Made by a program: the position numbers and the translations under genes. 64,000 nucleotides of DNA from Torymus aiolomorphi. Lineage: Eukaryota; Arthropoda; Insecta; Hymenoptera; Torymidae. This document shows positions 36,098 to 45,854 of the stretch, one piece after another (position 1 is the stretch's first letter; each line of letters begins with the position of its first letter). The stretch is from the NCBI GenBank assembly GCA_036365515.1, contig CM070877.1, forward strand, positions 71,856,022 through 71,920,021. Direction: 5' to 3'. The notes beneath the pieces were generated by a model. It was given only the letters and a program-made list of their open reading frames with translations. It did not search any database and was not told the origin of the DNA.

Positions 36098-36239
36098 CCT
36101 AAATCCGCTGTCACGCATATTCGTGCTTTAAGCAGTTCAGCAGTGTACCGTGCAGTCGCGGCCGAGCGTAAGTGAGGTAATAAGCACGGTGCAATAATCG
36201 ACTACTTAAGTCACGAATATGCGTGACAGCGGATTTAGG
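36098..36239. other. Hairpin element with perfect 28-bp ends
   Basis: CCTAAATCCGCTGTCACGCA plus TATTCGTG (36098-36125) is exactly inverted at 36212-36239. Inner pairing includes TTAAGCAGTT with the imperfect AACTGCT-like right side, and a GGCCGAGCGTAAGTGAGG tip. It is the second hairpin in tandem, 22 bp from the first. Confidence 0.72.
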
Positions 36240-36876
36240 TAGACGGGCTATAAAATATTTTTTTATAAGAAGCTTGATTACCGTCCGTCATCTGCGTACT
36301 CCGCGCCTTCTACGTGGAACTTCCATCTCTAGGCTATTTGTGGTTTAGATATTTTTAATGAGGGACTCGTCTGCCGCCTCCGGTCTGCGTAACTTTGCTG
36401 TTTCTCATTGGAGTTCGCACTTCCAGGGTAATTAGTCTGTAGATCTGTTTTATCTAAGTCGCCTGCCGGCGTCCGCCTTCATACTTCCGTACTTCCTATA
36501 CGGAGCTTGCATCCCCAGGCTATTTGTGGTTTGGATATTTTTAATGAGGAAATCGTCTGCCGCCGCCCGTCTGCATAATTCTGTAGTTTCTCTGTGGAAC
36601 TAGTAATCCCAGGCCAGCTAGGTTGTAGATTTTTGTGTAGCCCGCCTGCTCCGCTCGTCTACGTGCCTCCGTGTCTCCGATGTCAAGCTCGCATCCTCTG
36701 AGGGATTGTTCTGCAGCGATAAAATAGCCATATATTATCTGTGTATAACAAGAACTTATGGTGATAGACAAAATGTATCGCTGTGGAATAGACCCCTACG
36801 CTGTTTATGGAGTTTATATATTTTTTATAAGAAACTTGCATGCCACTGCCCATCTGCGTAAGTACGCATCTTTTTC

Positions 36877-37741
<865 letters not shown>

Positions 37742-38183
37742 TTAGGGCCTTTGCACGCTAAAAGCATAACGCGAAGGAATAAGGAATAAGAGGGCATAAG
37801 GTGGACATAAGGTACTTATGCTCCGCTTATTCCTCTTATGCCCGTGTTGTGTACGCAACGAAACGTGCATAACCTCTTGACTTTTTTGGAGTAAAGTTTT
37901 CGAAATGAAATAGCTTACTGTAATTATTAATTGGCTCTAATTGGTTACAATGTAAAAAGTTGACAAAATAATAAAACTTGAGGGGCTTTTGTATTTTATC
38001 ATTTCAACGTGCAGAAGTGAGAAAAGTTTTCTTCTTAATCATTTAGTGTAAGTAATGCTGCTAATGGGTAATACGGGCAAGTTTTTCGCGAGTGTCCGTT
38101 TTAATTAAAGGCCCAATGAAAAAAATTGTCAAAATTACGAAAAACAATAAGTTAATATCTTATTGTAGTCAAAGAAATCAATC

Positions 38184-38245
38184 GAAGTGTTTCGTCCAGG
38201 CTACTAGATTGGACTCATCAGTGATGATCTAGTAGCCGTCATCAG
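38184..38245 (-). ncRNA. Hammerhead ribozyme copy lacking its 5' stem III strand
   Basis: On the minus strand this copy has stem I (38239-38244 with 38222-38227), core CTGATGA (38221-38215), stem II (38214-38211 with 38197-38194), GAAA and the 3' stem III strand (38190-38185). The bases before the cleavage site (38246 upward, ATATGT on the plus strand) do not pair in stem III, so it should not cleave. The element's homology begins right after the cleavage position, as expected if a self-cleaved RNA 5' end was copied into DNA. Confidence 0.75.
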
Positions 38246-38430
38246 ATATGTATGTATTACCCATTAGCAGCATTACTTACATGAAATCTTGATCGGGCAT
38301 TAGCTTCATAAATTTATATTATATTATACGGTGTTTGGGTTAATTATACACCGATAGATGGAGCCTCCTTTTTCCACTAGTGAAAAAGGTGGCTCAGTCT
38401 ATAAAGCTTTGGCCGTGACCACCCAGCGGC

Positions 38431-38497
38431 AAGTGTCTGATGACGGCTACTAGATCATCACTGATGAGTCCAATCTAGTAGCCTGGACGAAACACTT
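38431..38497 (+). ncRNA. Hammerhead ribozyme, complete
   Basis: Every invariant part is present. Stem III is AAGTGT (38431-38436) with ACACTT (38492-38497). The cleavage nucleotide is C38437, after GT. Stem I is TGATGA (38438-38443) with TCATCA (38455-38460). The core is CTGATGA (38461-38467), stem II is GTCC (38468-38471) with GGAC (38485-38488), then GAA (38489-38491). All stems are perfect (6, 6 and 4 pairs). It should self-cleave after C38437 when transcribed from the plus strand. Loop I (38444-38454) and loop II (38472-38484) are complementary over 10-11 nt, which could be a kissing contact or a competing fold. Confidence 0.88.
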
Positions 38498-38964
38498 CGA
38501 TTGATTTCTTTGACTACAATATTAACTTATTGTTTTTCGTAATTTTGACAATTTTTTTCATTGGGCCTTTAATTAAAAAGGACACTCGCGAAAAACTTGC
38601 CCGTATTACCCATTAGTAGCATTACTTACATGAAATCTTGATCGGGCATTAGCTTCATAAATTTATATTATATTAATCATTTAGTGATTATTTTTATAAT
38701 AATTTATAGTGTAGACATTTTTGAACAATGGATGAAGAAGTAAATGTTTACTTGCAATTTATTATTAAAAAACTTACTCCAAAACAAGCAATTTAGGGGG
38801 TATGCACGATCCGTTGCGTACACAACACGGGCATAAGAGGAATAAGCGGAGCATAAGTACCTTATGTCCACCTTATGCCCTCTTATTCCTTATTCCTTTG
38901 CGTTATACTTTTAGCGTGCAAAGGCCCTTATACGCGACCAACCCTGTATGTGGCTAGTCCCTTA

Positions 38965-39254
38965 GGCCCCTGCCACATAAGCACGTATGCATCCGTACGC
39001 ACGTGCACACATCTCGTGCGGGCGCGCGCGCTCGCTTCTCTCATTGATTGGGTGTCTCCAGAATAGGACGGAAACTGCTCGTGCAAATATATGCTTTAGT
39101 AATTTCTAGTGATAATTTAGGGATATCTGGTAATTAAGGTTCAAAATGCGGAGATTTTGCTTCTTCAGTGCACGCGCCCACACGAGATGTCTGCACGGGC
39201 GTACGGATGCATACACGTGCATACAGATGCATACGTGCTTATGTGGCAGGAGCC
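38965..39254. mobile_element. Hairpin MITE 1, GGCCCCTGCCACATAAG ends
   Basis: GGCCCCTGCCACATAAGCAC at the left is inverted at the right as GTGCTTATGTGGCAGGAGCC, and the mirror continues through GTATGCATCCGTACGC. It is flanked by TTA (38962-38964) and TCA (39255-39257), close to a TWA-type 3-bp duplication. Confidence 0.7.
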
Positions 39255-39257
39255 TCA

Positions 39258-39492
39258 GGCCCCCGCTACATAAGAATGTATGCATGCAGACGCACGCGTA
39301 TGCACGTGTAAGATAACTAGTAATTGTCGATGCAGCCAACGTGAAAAATTTAGTGCCTCCAAAGAAAGAAGAGAACGAACAGTTTTTTTGGAGGCACTAA
39401 ATTTTTCACGTTGGCTGCATAGAAAATTACTAGATATTCCCTAGTTGCATACGCGTGCGCCCGCGAGCACACGCTCTTATGTGGCGGGGGCC
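39258..39492. mobile_element. Hairpin MITE 2, directly joined to MITE 1
   Basis: GGCCCCCGCTACATAAGA at the left and TCTTATGTGGCGGGGGCC at the right, with TCA on both sides (39255-39257 and 39493-39495). It shares its end family with MITE 1 and uses the same 3-bp site between them. Confidence 0.7.
39330..39420. other. Perfect 34-bp-arm hairpin inside MITE 2
   Basis: ATGCAGCCAACGTGAAAAAT through CCTCCAAA (39330-39363) is exactly inverted at 39387-39420 around a 23-nt loop. The perfection contrasts with the diverged outer arms and suggests a separate, recent insertion or fold-back repair. Confidence 0.8.
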
Positions 39493-39542
39493 TCACAGTG
39501 GAATGCACACAACACGATACATAGGTCCAAATTCATAATCTT

Positions 39543-39988
39543 AAAGGGCACTACAGGCAAAAAGAAAAAGCACAGGAACAGATTTAAGAATAACATGGAT
39601 TTGTATATCTATATATATGACGAACAGGAACAGCTACAGAAACAGATCTAGAGGGCGCTACAGGCAAAAAGGAAAAGCAAAAGCACAGGAACAGATATAA
39701 GAATAACATAGATATGTATATCTATATATATGAGGAACAGAAACAGCTACAGAAACAGATCTAGGTGTTCCTTCTAGCTGTTCCTGTTCCTCATATATAT
39801 ATATATATATATTTTAATCTTATATCTGTTCCTGTGCTTTTGCTTTTTCTTTTTGCCTGTAGCGCCCTTAGGTGTTCCTTCTAGCTGTTCCTGTTCCTCA
39901 TATATATATATATAGATATACATGTCCATGTTATTCTTATATCTGTTCCTGTTCTTATGCTTTTTCCTTTTACGTGTAGCGCCCTTTA
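39543..39988. repeat. Four copies of a ~115-bp unit as an inverted pair of pairs
   Basis: Two direct copies (39545-39650 and 39651-39762) built on GGGCGCTACAGGCAAAAAGA and ATATCTATATATATGA are followed by two inverted copies (39765-39870 and 39871-39988). Frames that read through this (such as 39774-40100) are repeat-derived. Confidence 0.75.
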
Positions 39989-39991
39989 GTG

Positions 39992-40074
39992 AGACGCGAG
40001 TCGAACTCAAGTAAGATTTGAAGCCATACTTTAGTATATCTATATATACCGTACTTGAGACTGACTCAGCGTCT
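39992..40074. other. Imperfect inverted repeat upstream of sec6
   Basis: AGACGCGAGTCGAACTCAAG (from 39992) is mirrored with three differences by CTTGAGACTGACTCAGCGTC ending at 40074. It lies 165-245 bp before the sec6 start and may be in its promoter or 5' leader, or be the edge of the neighbouring repeat. No clear TATA box could be assigned. Confidence 0.5.
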
Positions 40075-40228
40075 ATGGATTCGGGCCGTAATGTAGACAC
40101 TACTTTAGGTACCGATTTTTCCTCTACCGTGGGCCTTCTTATCGTTAGAAATAACCTTTACTCTAGTGATGTAATGCAATATTCCAAACATTCCAAACAT
40201 AAAATCCAAACATAAAATTGAACAAAAA

Positions 40229-40300
40229 ATGAACAGAAATGTACGATTTACAAAAACTAGAAGAAGATGCAAAAATTACTGCAACGAAGCATGTTGTTAA
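40229..40300 (+). other. Overlapping upstream ORF at the sec6 start
   Basis: An ATG ten bases before the sec6 ATG opens a different frame of 23 codons that ends at 40300, inside sec6. Its context (AAAAAATGA) has A at -3, comparable to the sec6 start (CAGAAATGT). It could lower sec6 translation by diverting scanning ribosomes. Whether the transcript includes it is unknown. Confidence 0.4.
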
Positions 40301-42482
40301 TATGTTACAACGACCAGGTCAGTTAGAAAAAGTCGAACAGTATAAGCGTCGGATTGGAAGAAAAAAAGCGTCTGTCGAAACTATGTTAAAAACTGCAATG
40401 CAAAGTCAATTAGATGGTGTAAGAGTTGGTTTTGATCAATTACAAAATTCTTTATCAAGCATAACAAAAATTAAAAATGAATTAGATTTCATTGGACAAT
40501 TATTTGAATCTGTTCCAATACGTAATAATAAATTGCAACTAGTTCAATTTGAAAATATGAGACATTCACAATATGTCACTGCTAGAGAGAATTTAAAACA
40601 TATTTTTACTGTTCCTGAAAGTGTTGAGCGTACTAAGCAATGGATAAATGAAAGTAAACTGTTACATGCTCATCAAAGTCTTATGGATCTTGAAAGTTCC
40701 AGAGATGATTTGCTCTATGAACTTCATAAATTGCCTAATGAGAAACCAGCAGATAAAATTATGTTAAAAGCATACTTTGAAGATGTTGAAGACCTTTCAC
40801 AGCGTTTAGAAAAGCAAATAAGGTTAATACTCAGTAGAACACTAAATACAGTAAGAAAAGAACCTACTATAATTGTGACCATATTAAGGATTATCGAACG
40901 AGAAGAAAAAGCTGATCACTATGCTTTACAGAGATACAAACAAAGTGGATTTATACCTCCTGGGAGACCAAAACAATGGAAAAATATTGCTTTCAAAGTG
41001 TTAGAAAAATCAGTTGCTAATAGAATTGAAGGTACTCATGTAGATCAAAGAAATGATAATAAAATGTGGTTAGTTAGATACCTTGAATTAACAAGACTTC
41101 TTTTCTTAGAAGATCTGCGCGTTGTAAAAACATTATGTGTCCCTTGCTTTCCTCCTTCATATGATATTGCTAAAAAATTTGTTAAGATGTATCATACAAG
41201 TTTGTCTCAACATCTGAAGGATATAATAAGTGAAGGATTAGAAGGTAATGAATATGTATCGTTACTTTCGTGGATAATAAATACATATAGTGGGGCTGAA
41301 ATGATGGGTCATCCAGAACTTAATATAAATTTAACTGAAATTGGATCTTTGCTTAATACTGAAATTATAAATGAACTACAAGAGAAATACTTGAAAAATA
41401 TGCTACAAAATTATGAAGATTGGATGAAAAATACTTTAGAAACTGAGAAAATTGATTGGTGGAGTAAATCAATACCTGAAAGCAGTGTTAATGAAATTTA
41501 TTATCATACAGCAGCACCAGTTATCATTTTTCAAATGATAGGCCAAAATTTACAAGTTACAAAAACTATTAGCATCGACTTAACATCAAAGGCTCTTGTT
41601 CTTTGTATCGAGCAAGTAATTAAATATGGATTTAAATATCGACAAACAATTTTAGAATTTAAAAATAGACATTTTGATGATAGAAGTCAAGTTCCATATT
41701 TTACTCATCACATGATTACCATAGTTAATAATTGTATGCAGTTTATAGAATTAGCTCAACAATTGAAACAGCTATATTGGATACTTAATACTAACAATGA
41801 TATTGCTATCAAATTTGAAGAACTTATCGCTAATTATCAAAATCTTCGTAATGAAGCAGCAGATATTTTACTTGAAGAATCTTTTTTAGATTTAGAACTT
41901 CACTTTCATGATCTGCTAACTCCAAAATGGTTGTCATCATCTATACCAGTAGAAACAATATGTGTTACATTAGAAGATTATTTTCAAGATTACAATCACT
42001 TATCATCGAAAAATTTTGATTATGTTATAATGGGAGCACAAAATTTAATTGCTAAGCGCTATATCTCAGCAATGCTGCAGCGAAAAATATCTTTGAAGAC
42101 ATATGATGAATGTTTAGCATGTACATCAAAAATTATAACTGAAGCAGAGAAATTAAAAAACTTCTTTGTAAAAGTAGCACCACGAATTGAATTAGATTCC
42201 CCGTTTGAAATAATTAAACGTTTAGCAGAAGTATTAAGTTGTGAAGATTCTGAAATATTATCACTAGATTTGCATTCTTTAGTAGAAAAATATCCACATA
42301 TAAGTGAAGATCAATTAATAAGATTACTTGGATTGCGCGGCGATATATCAAGAAGTGAAGCTAAAGAGAAAGTTTCATATATATTAGAAGCCCAGCGTAA
42401 TCGTAGAAGCTTAGAATCTGATCCTCATAGTATATTTAAGCAGATTATTATTCAAGACAGTTTTTTGAACTGGAAATCTTAA
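40239..42482 (+). CDS. Sec6: Exocyst complex component 3 (Sec6)
   Basis: A single open frame of 747 aa matches the length and order of metazoan Sec6/EXOC3. Recognisable blocks include MLQRPGQLEKVEQYKRRIGR near the N-terminus, QSQLDGVRVGFDQL, the VPESV..T helix, LMDLESSRDDLLYE, VTILRIIEREEKAD, SGFIPPGRPKQWKN (about 230-245), DNKMWLVRYLE, VSLLSWIINTYSGAEMM, VICVTLEDYF-like ICVTLEDYFQDY, and KYPHISEDQLIRLLGLRGD near the end. Sec6 is a helical rod subunit of the exocyst, which tethers secretory vesicles to the plasma membrane and contacts SNARE proteins. No intron interrupts the frame, and the reading frame is intact with ordinary AT-rich codon use. The start is the first in-frame ATG, with the expected N-terminus. 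This is the only clear host gene in the window, lying between MITEs and a P element. Confidence 0.95.
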   Translation: MYDLQKLEEDAKITATKHVVNMLQRPGQLEKVEQYKRRIGRKKASVETMLKTAMQSQLDGVRVGFDQLQNSLSSITKIKNELDFIGQLFESVPIRNNKLQLVQFENMRHSQYVTARENLKHIFTVPESVERTKQWINESKLLHAHQSLMDLESSRDDLLYELHKLPNEKPADKIMLKAYFEDVEDLSQRLEKQIRLILSRTLNTVRKEPTIIVTILRIIEREEKADHYALQRYKQSGFIPPGRPKQWKNIAFKVLEKSVANRIEGTHVDQRNDNKMWLVRYLELTRLLFLEDLRVVKTLCVPCFPPSYDIAKKFVKMYHTSLSQHLKDIISEGLEGNEYVSLLSWIINTYSGAEMMGHPELNINLTEIGSLLNTEIINELQEKYLKNMLQNYEDWMKNTLETEKIDWWSKSIPESSVNEIYYHTAAPVIIFQMIGQNLQVTKTISIDLTSKALVLCIEQVIKYGFKYRQTILEFKNRHFDDRSQVPYFTHHMITIVNNCMQFIELAQQLKQLYWILNTNNDIAIKFEELIANYQNLRNEAADILLEESFLDLELHFHDLLTPKWLSSSIPVETICVTLEDYFQDYNHLSSKNFDYVIMGAQNLIAKRYISAMLQRKISLKTYDECLACTSKIITEAEKLKNFFVKVAPRIELDSPFEIIKRLAEVLSCEDSEILSLDLHSLVEKYPHISEDQLIRLLGLRGDISRSEAKEKVSYILEAQRNRRSLESDPHSIFKQIIIQDSFLNWKS

Positions 42483-42598
42483 AATTACATTGTGCATTCC
42501 TATTATATTATTATATTATATACTTGAGTAATTTACTTTTCAAAGATTAAATTGATAAGATACTTTATTAAAGAAATTTTATCTATTACAAATTGTAA

Positions 42599-42604
42599 AA
42601 TAAA
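42599..42604 (+). other. Probable sec6 polyadenylation signal
   Basis: AATAAA lies 117 bp after the stop codon in an AT-rich 3' region. Confidence 0.55.
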
Positions 42605-43145
42605 TACTTAATTAATGTCTGTCTAGTTATATACTTTATTTAAAATAACAATATGGCATAGTCCAGTGTGGGTTGAAAGTAAGGGAATGTATTTTACAAA
42701 GACTTCTCCGATATACCAACCTCAACGGTTTTAATTTAATATTTATTGTTACTAGCCTTTTTTCAAATTTCGAGAGCTGATGCATTCTTGGTCCAATTTC
42801 AGATAAATCTATTGTAAAGATGAAATTTGTAAAATCTTAAAATGTATTTTGGGGATATGCGACATTGTGATTTTTAAAATTTCGTCTGAAAAGCTATAGC
42901 CGAGTTTCAGGAGAAAATAGCCTTGTTTTTTTTTAAATGTCATAGATTTTGTCGAAACTAGAGTATAATAAAAGTACATTATGTAACAAGGAAGAAAAGT
43001 CGCTATTGATTCCCGCGAGTGGGTTCCCGAAGAATTCATCGACTTTTCTCTCGAGTTACATCATAAGTACTTTATTCTCATCTCAACTGTGGTCATTTTT
43101 TTGTTACATATAATATTTAAGGAAAGTGTCTATCCGGACCCCTCC
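42605..43145. other. Spacer between sec6 and the P element
   Basis: AT-rich with no gene. A short frame at 42809-43039 has no support. Confidence 0.5.
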
Positions 43146-43416
43146 CAGAGAATATAGAATATATTATCTTTACGCATAGAAGGTCGGATCGGGGGGTTTC
43201 AGTGAAGCCGAGTTAAGCGTTAGTTCCGTACCCCATGCGGCAGGCGGCGCTACGTTCGGGGTACGCGCGAGATTCAAATAGCATTAGTAAGGAATCAACT
43301 TGAACCGTAAATCTTGGTCATTTATTTGGATAAAGTTACTAAATATTTAGTTTATAATTTTTTATTAATATTTTTAAGTAAATATATACTTAATTTATAG
43401 ATGGACGTTACATCTT
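43146..43416 (+). repeat. P element terminal inverted repeat, left
   Basis: It is mirrored to 58711-58981 with few mismatches, including CGTACCCCATGCGGCAGGCG (right copy GCCTGCCTCATGGGGTACG in inverse), and both arms are 271 bp. Confidence 0.85.
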
Positions 43417-44441
43417 ATCAAATCAAACCACTTATATTATACATTTAATATTTGCAAAAATCAAAGAAAGCTATTTTTGGTTATAGAAAACGTAATATAA
43501 ATAATTACAAATTAATAAAGATACAATAATAAAACGAAATATTGGTCATTATAAGAAAATTATGTAATTATTATTTCAAATAATAATAGAAATTATCATA
43601 TTTTTAAAAAATTCCTAAATTTTTGACTTCATATAACTTTAAATAATAACATTTTAATTTATATATAAAATATTTATATAAAGAATAATTTATATTAAAA
43701 AGTTCACAAAATTAATGTTAAGGATTTTAACTTTGATTTCCTGCACTTAGCTAATGCCAATAACATTAAATTAATACAAGATTTTTAGTATTAAAGAGTT
43801 TTACTTTTCTATTTAATAAGTAATAATAAATAGAGTTTGCATATAAGTGGATTTAAAAATAAATAAAAAATCTTTAATTAAGTAACAAAAAATTTGGTTA
43901 TTGTCATTACTCGATGGAAACCACGGGAAGGTGGCAGGTTTTCGTTCCACCAGGATAGGATAGGATAAAGGGAAACGAAGGTACATACGTTGGATAATCG
44001 GAATGGATGAGACTTGATTTTTCAAGTCAAAGCTACGTACGACGTACACAACTAAACATGCATATATTTATAATAAAAAAAAATGTTAAAACAAGTATTA
44101 TAAACATTTTCAATAGCAGATTTTCAATATTAAAAAAGTGCTTAATAAACCAGCATTAGCAAAAGTTAACGTGATGACAAAATACTAAAGCCTATAGTTT
44201 AATCATGGCAATCAACAGCATGCAATAAAACAGTATGATACGTTATTTTCCAAAAAGAACGTAATAAATTGCTAAATAAATTGCTAAATAAATCAATCAA
44301 TAAATAAATTGTTAAATAAATCAATCAATAAATAAATTGTTACATAAATAAATAAATAAATAAATTAATTAATTAATTAATTTATTAAGAAATCTACTCA
44401 AATTCAATACAAACAAATTCATAAAAAACTTGCGTAACAAT
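43417..44441. other. P element 3' untranslated region with AAATAAATTG repeats
   Basis: No gene is visible. 44265-44390 is a tandem AAATAAATCAATCAATAAAT-type repeat. Confidence 0.5.
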
Positions 44442-45207
44442 TTACTTTTGCAATTTTTGCAACTTTGCGCAAGGCTTTTGTTGATTCGAATTACAAGATC
44501 TCTTACTTCCAGAATCGCGATGATCTCTGGACATCCACTTGAGGAAATAAAAAATATGAAGCCGAACAAAAAGTTTAATTATGTACTCTCTATGATTCAA
44601 GCATTCTTCAATTAGCCAAAAATCATTAAACTCAGTTAAAATTTCATTTTCAATATATTTAGTTAACATGAAGCCAATGATTTTTTCAGTATAATGAAGT
44701 TTAAACTGTTTATCAAAAACATCGTAACATTTTATAATAATCGAATAAAAGGTGTCACAAGGAATTTTTAGATTGCCTAATTCCTTATCTGGTACTGCAT
44801 ATGCTTTCCAAAAAATCAACAAATCTGTAGACTGTTCAAAATTTTGATTTCCTCGCGTTAATGTCTCTTTACATTTCAGGCAACCAAATTTGTTCAAACA
44901 TTTATAAATTAAATATCCTGCTACGTATTTCATTGAACATCTTTCTAAAGTAACAGTTTCAATTGAGTTGACAATCGTTAAGGAATCATTTGTATCATTT
45001 TCATTTTGATTATCATCGACATCATCTTCATCATAATATTCATTAATTGCCCATGCTTGCAATCGTGCATTAATTTCATTTGCTTTTTCTTCTGCATCAG
45101 ATTCATTATTTTTACGAATCTTAATTACTTCGGTATAATTAGTCAATAAGGTCATGCATTCATCAGGTTTACAATTTGCTCCCGGAGGTGGGAAAAGCAG
45201 TGTAGTG
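44442..45207 (-). pseudogene. P element transposase, C-terminal segment
   Basis: Reading inward from the Polinton insertion, the frame continues LLFPPPGANCKPDECMTLLT and contains ERCSMKYVAGYLIYKCLNKF, the YVAGYL signature near the C-terminus of P/THAP9 transposases. It then ends KLQKLQK with a stop at 44442. Joined across the insertion with one copy of the 6-bp duplication, this frame is in phase with the upstream segment. An acidic stretch (DEDDVDDNQNEND) lies in the middle. Cut off from its promoter and N-terminus, it is non-functional here. Confidence 0.85.
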
Positions 45208-45303
45208 ACAGTGAGTAGTATAGCTAGGGGGTTTCTGGAGCCCCCCCACCACCTCACCCATCCGCGACCCCCCTCCCCCACCCCGCCCCTCGTCCATGGG
45301 GCA

Positions 45304-45330
45304 TGACGTCACAAACCTTCTAGAACATTC
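45304..45330 (+). promoter_or_regulatory. CRE plus heat-shock-element-like sites in the Polinton arm, outer copy
   Basis: TGACGTCA (45304-45311) is a perfect CRE/ATF palindrome. TTCTAGAACATTC (45318-45330) is a perfect three-unit heat-shock element pattern (TTCnnGAAnnTTC). The mirrored pair is at 54051-54077. Function is inferred from motif match only. Confidence 0.45.
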
Positions 45331-45796
45331 GACGCCGTCACCTTGTTGCGCAAATGCGAATAACCCATCCCCCGCCCCCCCTGTCGAATGTTCGATGACG
45401 TTCTAGAGCATTCTGTAATTAATCATGGGTCATTGTGAGCGAGTATTGCGCAAACGCGAGTAACCCATCGAGATGCGCGCGCGCGCGCGTTTTTCGTGCA
45501 GGGACATGCAGCGCATTGGCCTATATTCGCTACAACCTTATCGCAGCGATTCTCGGAACTCCGATTATTTTAGTAACCCATCGATATGCGCGCGCGCGCG
45601 CGTTTTTCGTGCAGGGACATGCAGCGCATTGGCCGATATTCGCTACAACCTTATCGCAGCGATTCTCGGAACTCCGATTATTTTAATCGCGGTCATCTCA
45701 CGAGCAGCCCCCATCCCCCTGCCTTGCGTGCAGGGGCATGCAGCTTTCGGGAATGAGCATGCGTTCGTCGCGGTGATTGTAGCGAGGCAACAAACC

Positions 45797-45854
45797 TTCT
45801 AGAACATTCGAGAGGCAGGTCCCGCAATGACGTCATCGAACCTTCTCGAAGATT
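45797..45854 (+). promoter_or_regulatory. Second HSE/CRE cluster in the Polinton arm
   Basis: TTCTAGAACATTC (45797-45809), TGACGTCA (45828-45835) and TTCTCGAAGATTG (45843-45855) occur within 60 bp. A third TGACGTCA is at 46112-46119. The right arm holds the mirror copies near 53526-53584. Confidence 0.45.

Larger units (their letters stand above)
35340..36700. repeat. Satellite array with an orientation switch near 35567
   Basis: Units to about 35567 run in the plus direction (AAGCGAGTTCCTTGTTAAAA). From about 35570 to 36690 they run in the minus direction (CATCCACAGGCTATTTGGGG, TCTGCGTAACTTT). A further partial minus unit is at 37555-37640. The two hairpins below lie inside the minus block. 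Confidence 0.7.
38049..38674 (+). mobile_element. Hammerhead-bearing non-autonomous retroelement (Penelope- or retrozyme-like)
   Basis: The 626-bp element is bounded by a 12-bp direct repeat AATCATTTAGTG (38037-38048 and 38675-38686). From left to right it holds: an inverted unit (38049-38245) that begins exactly at the hammerhead cleavage site on its own strand; a plus-strand tail segment (38253-38327); a unique part (38328-38430) with a hairpin, GAGCCTCCTTTTTC against its inverse; a complete plus-strand hammerhead (38431-38497); and a full tail (38498-38674) whose end repeats 38253-38327. Partial tandem plus inverted units and a variable-length duplication are typical of Penelope-type insertion. 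No protein is encoded, so it must rely on another element's reverse transcriptase. Confidence 0.75.
37745..38927. mobile_element. Harbinger/PIF-type MITE, 1183 bp including a nested insert
   Basis: GGGCCTTTGCACGCTAAAAG at the left is inverted at the right (CTTTTAGCGTGCAAAGGCCC), and the arms stay mirrored for about 115 bp. They include CTTATTCCTCTTATGCCCGT with its inverse. TTA lies directly outside both ends (37742-37744 and 38928-38930), the 3-bp TWA duplication expected of PIF/Harbinger. No transposase is encoded. About half of its length (38049-38674) is a separate ribozyme-bearing insert. Confidence 0.82.

Noticed and set aside
39774..40215. Open frames on both strands upstream of sec6
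   Set aside because: They cross the inverted repeat units and the leader region, with no domain.
44369..44615. Plus- and minus-strand frames overlapping the P transposase end
   Set aside because: Shadow frames of the transposase C-terminal coding region.
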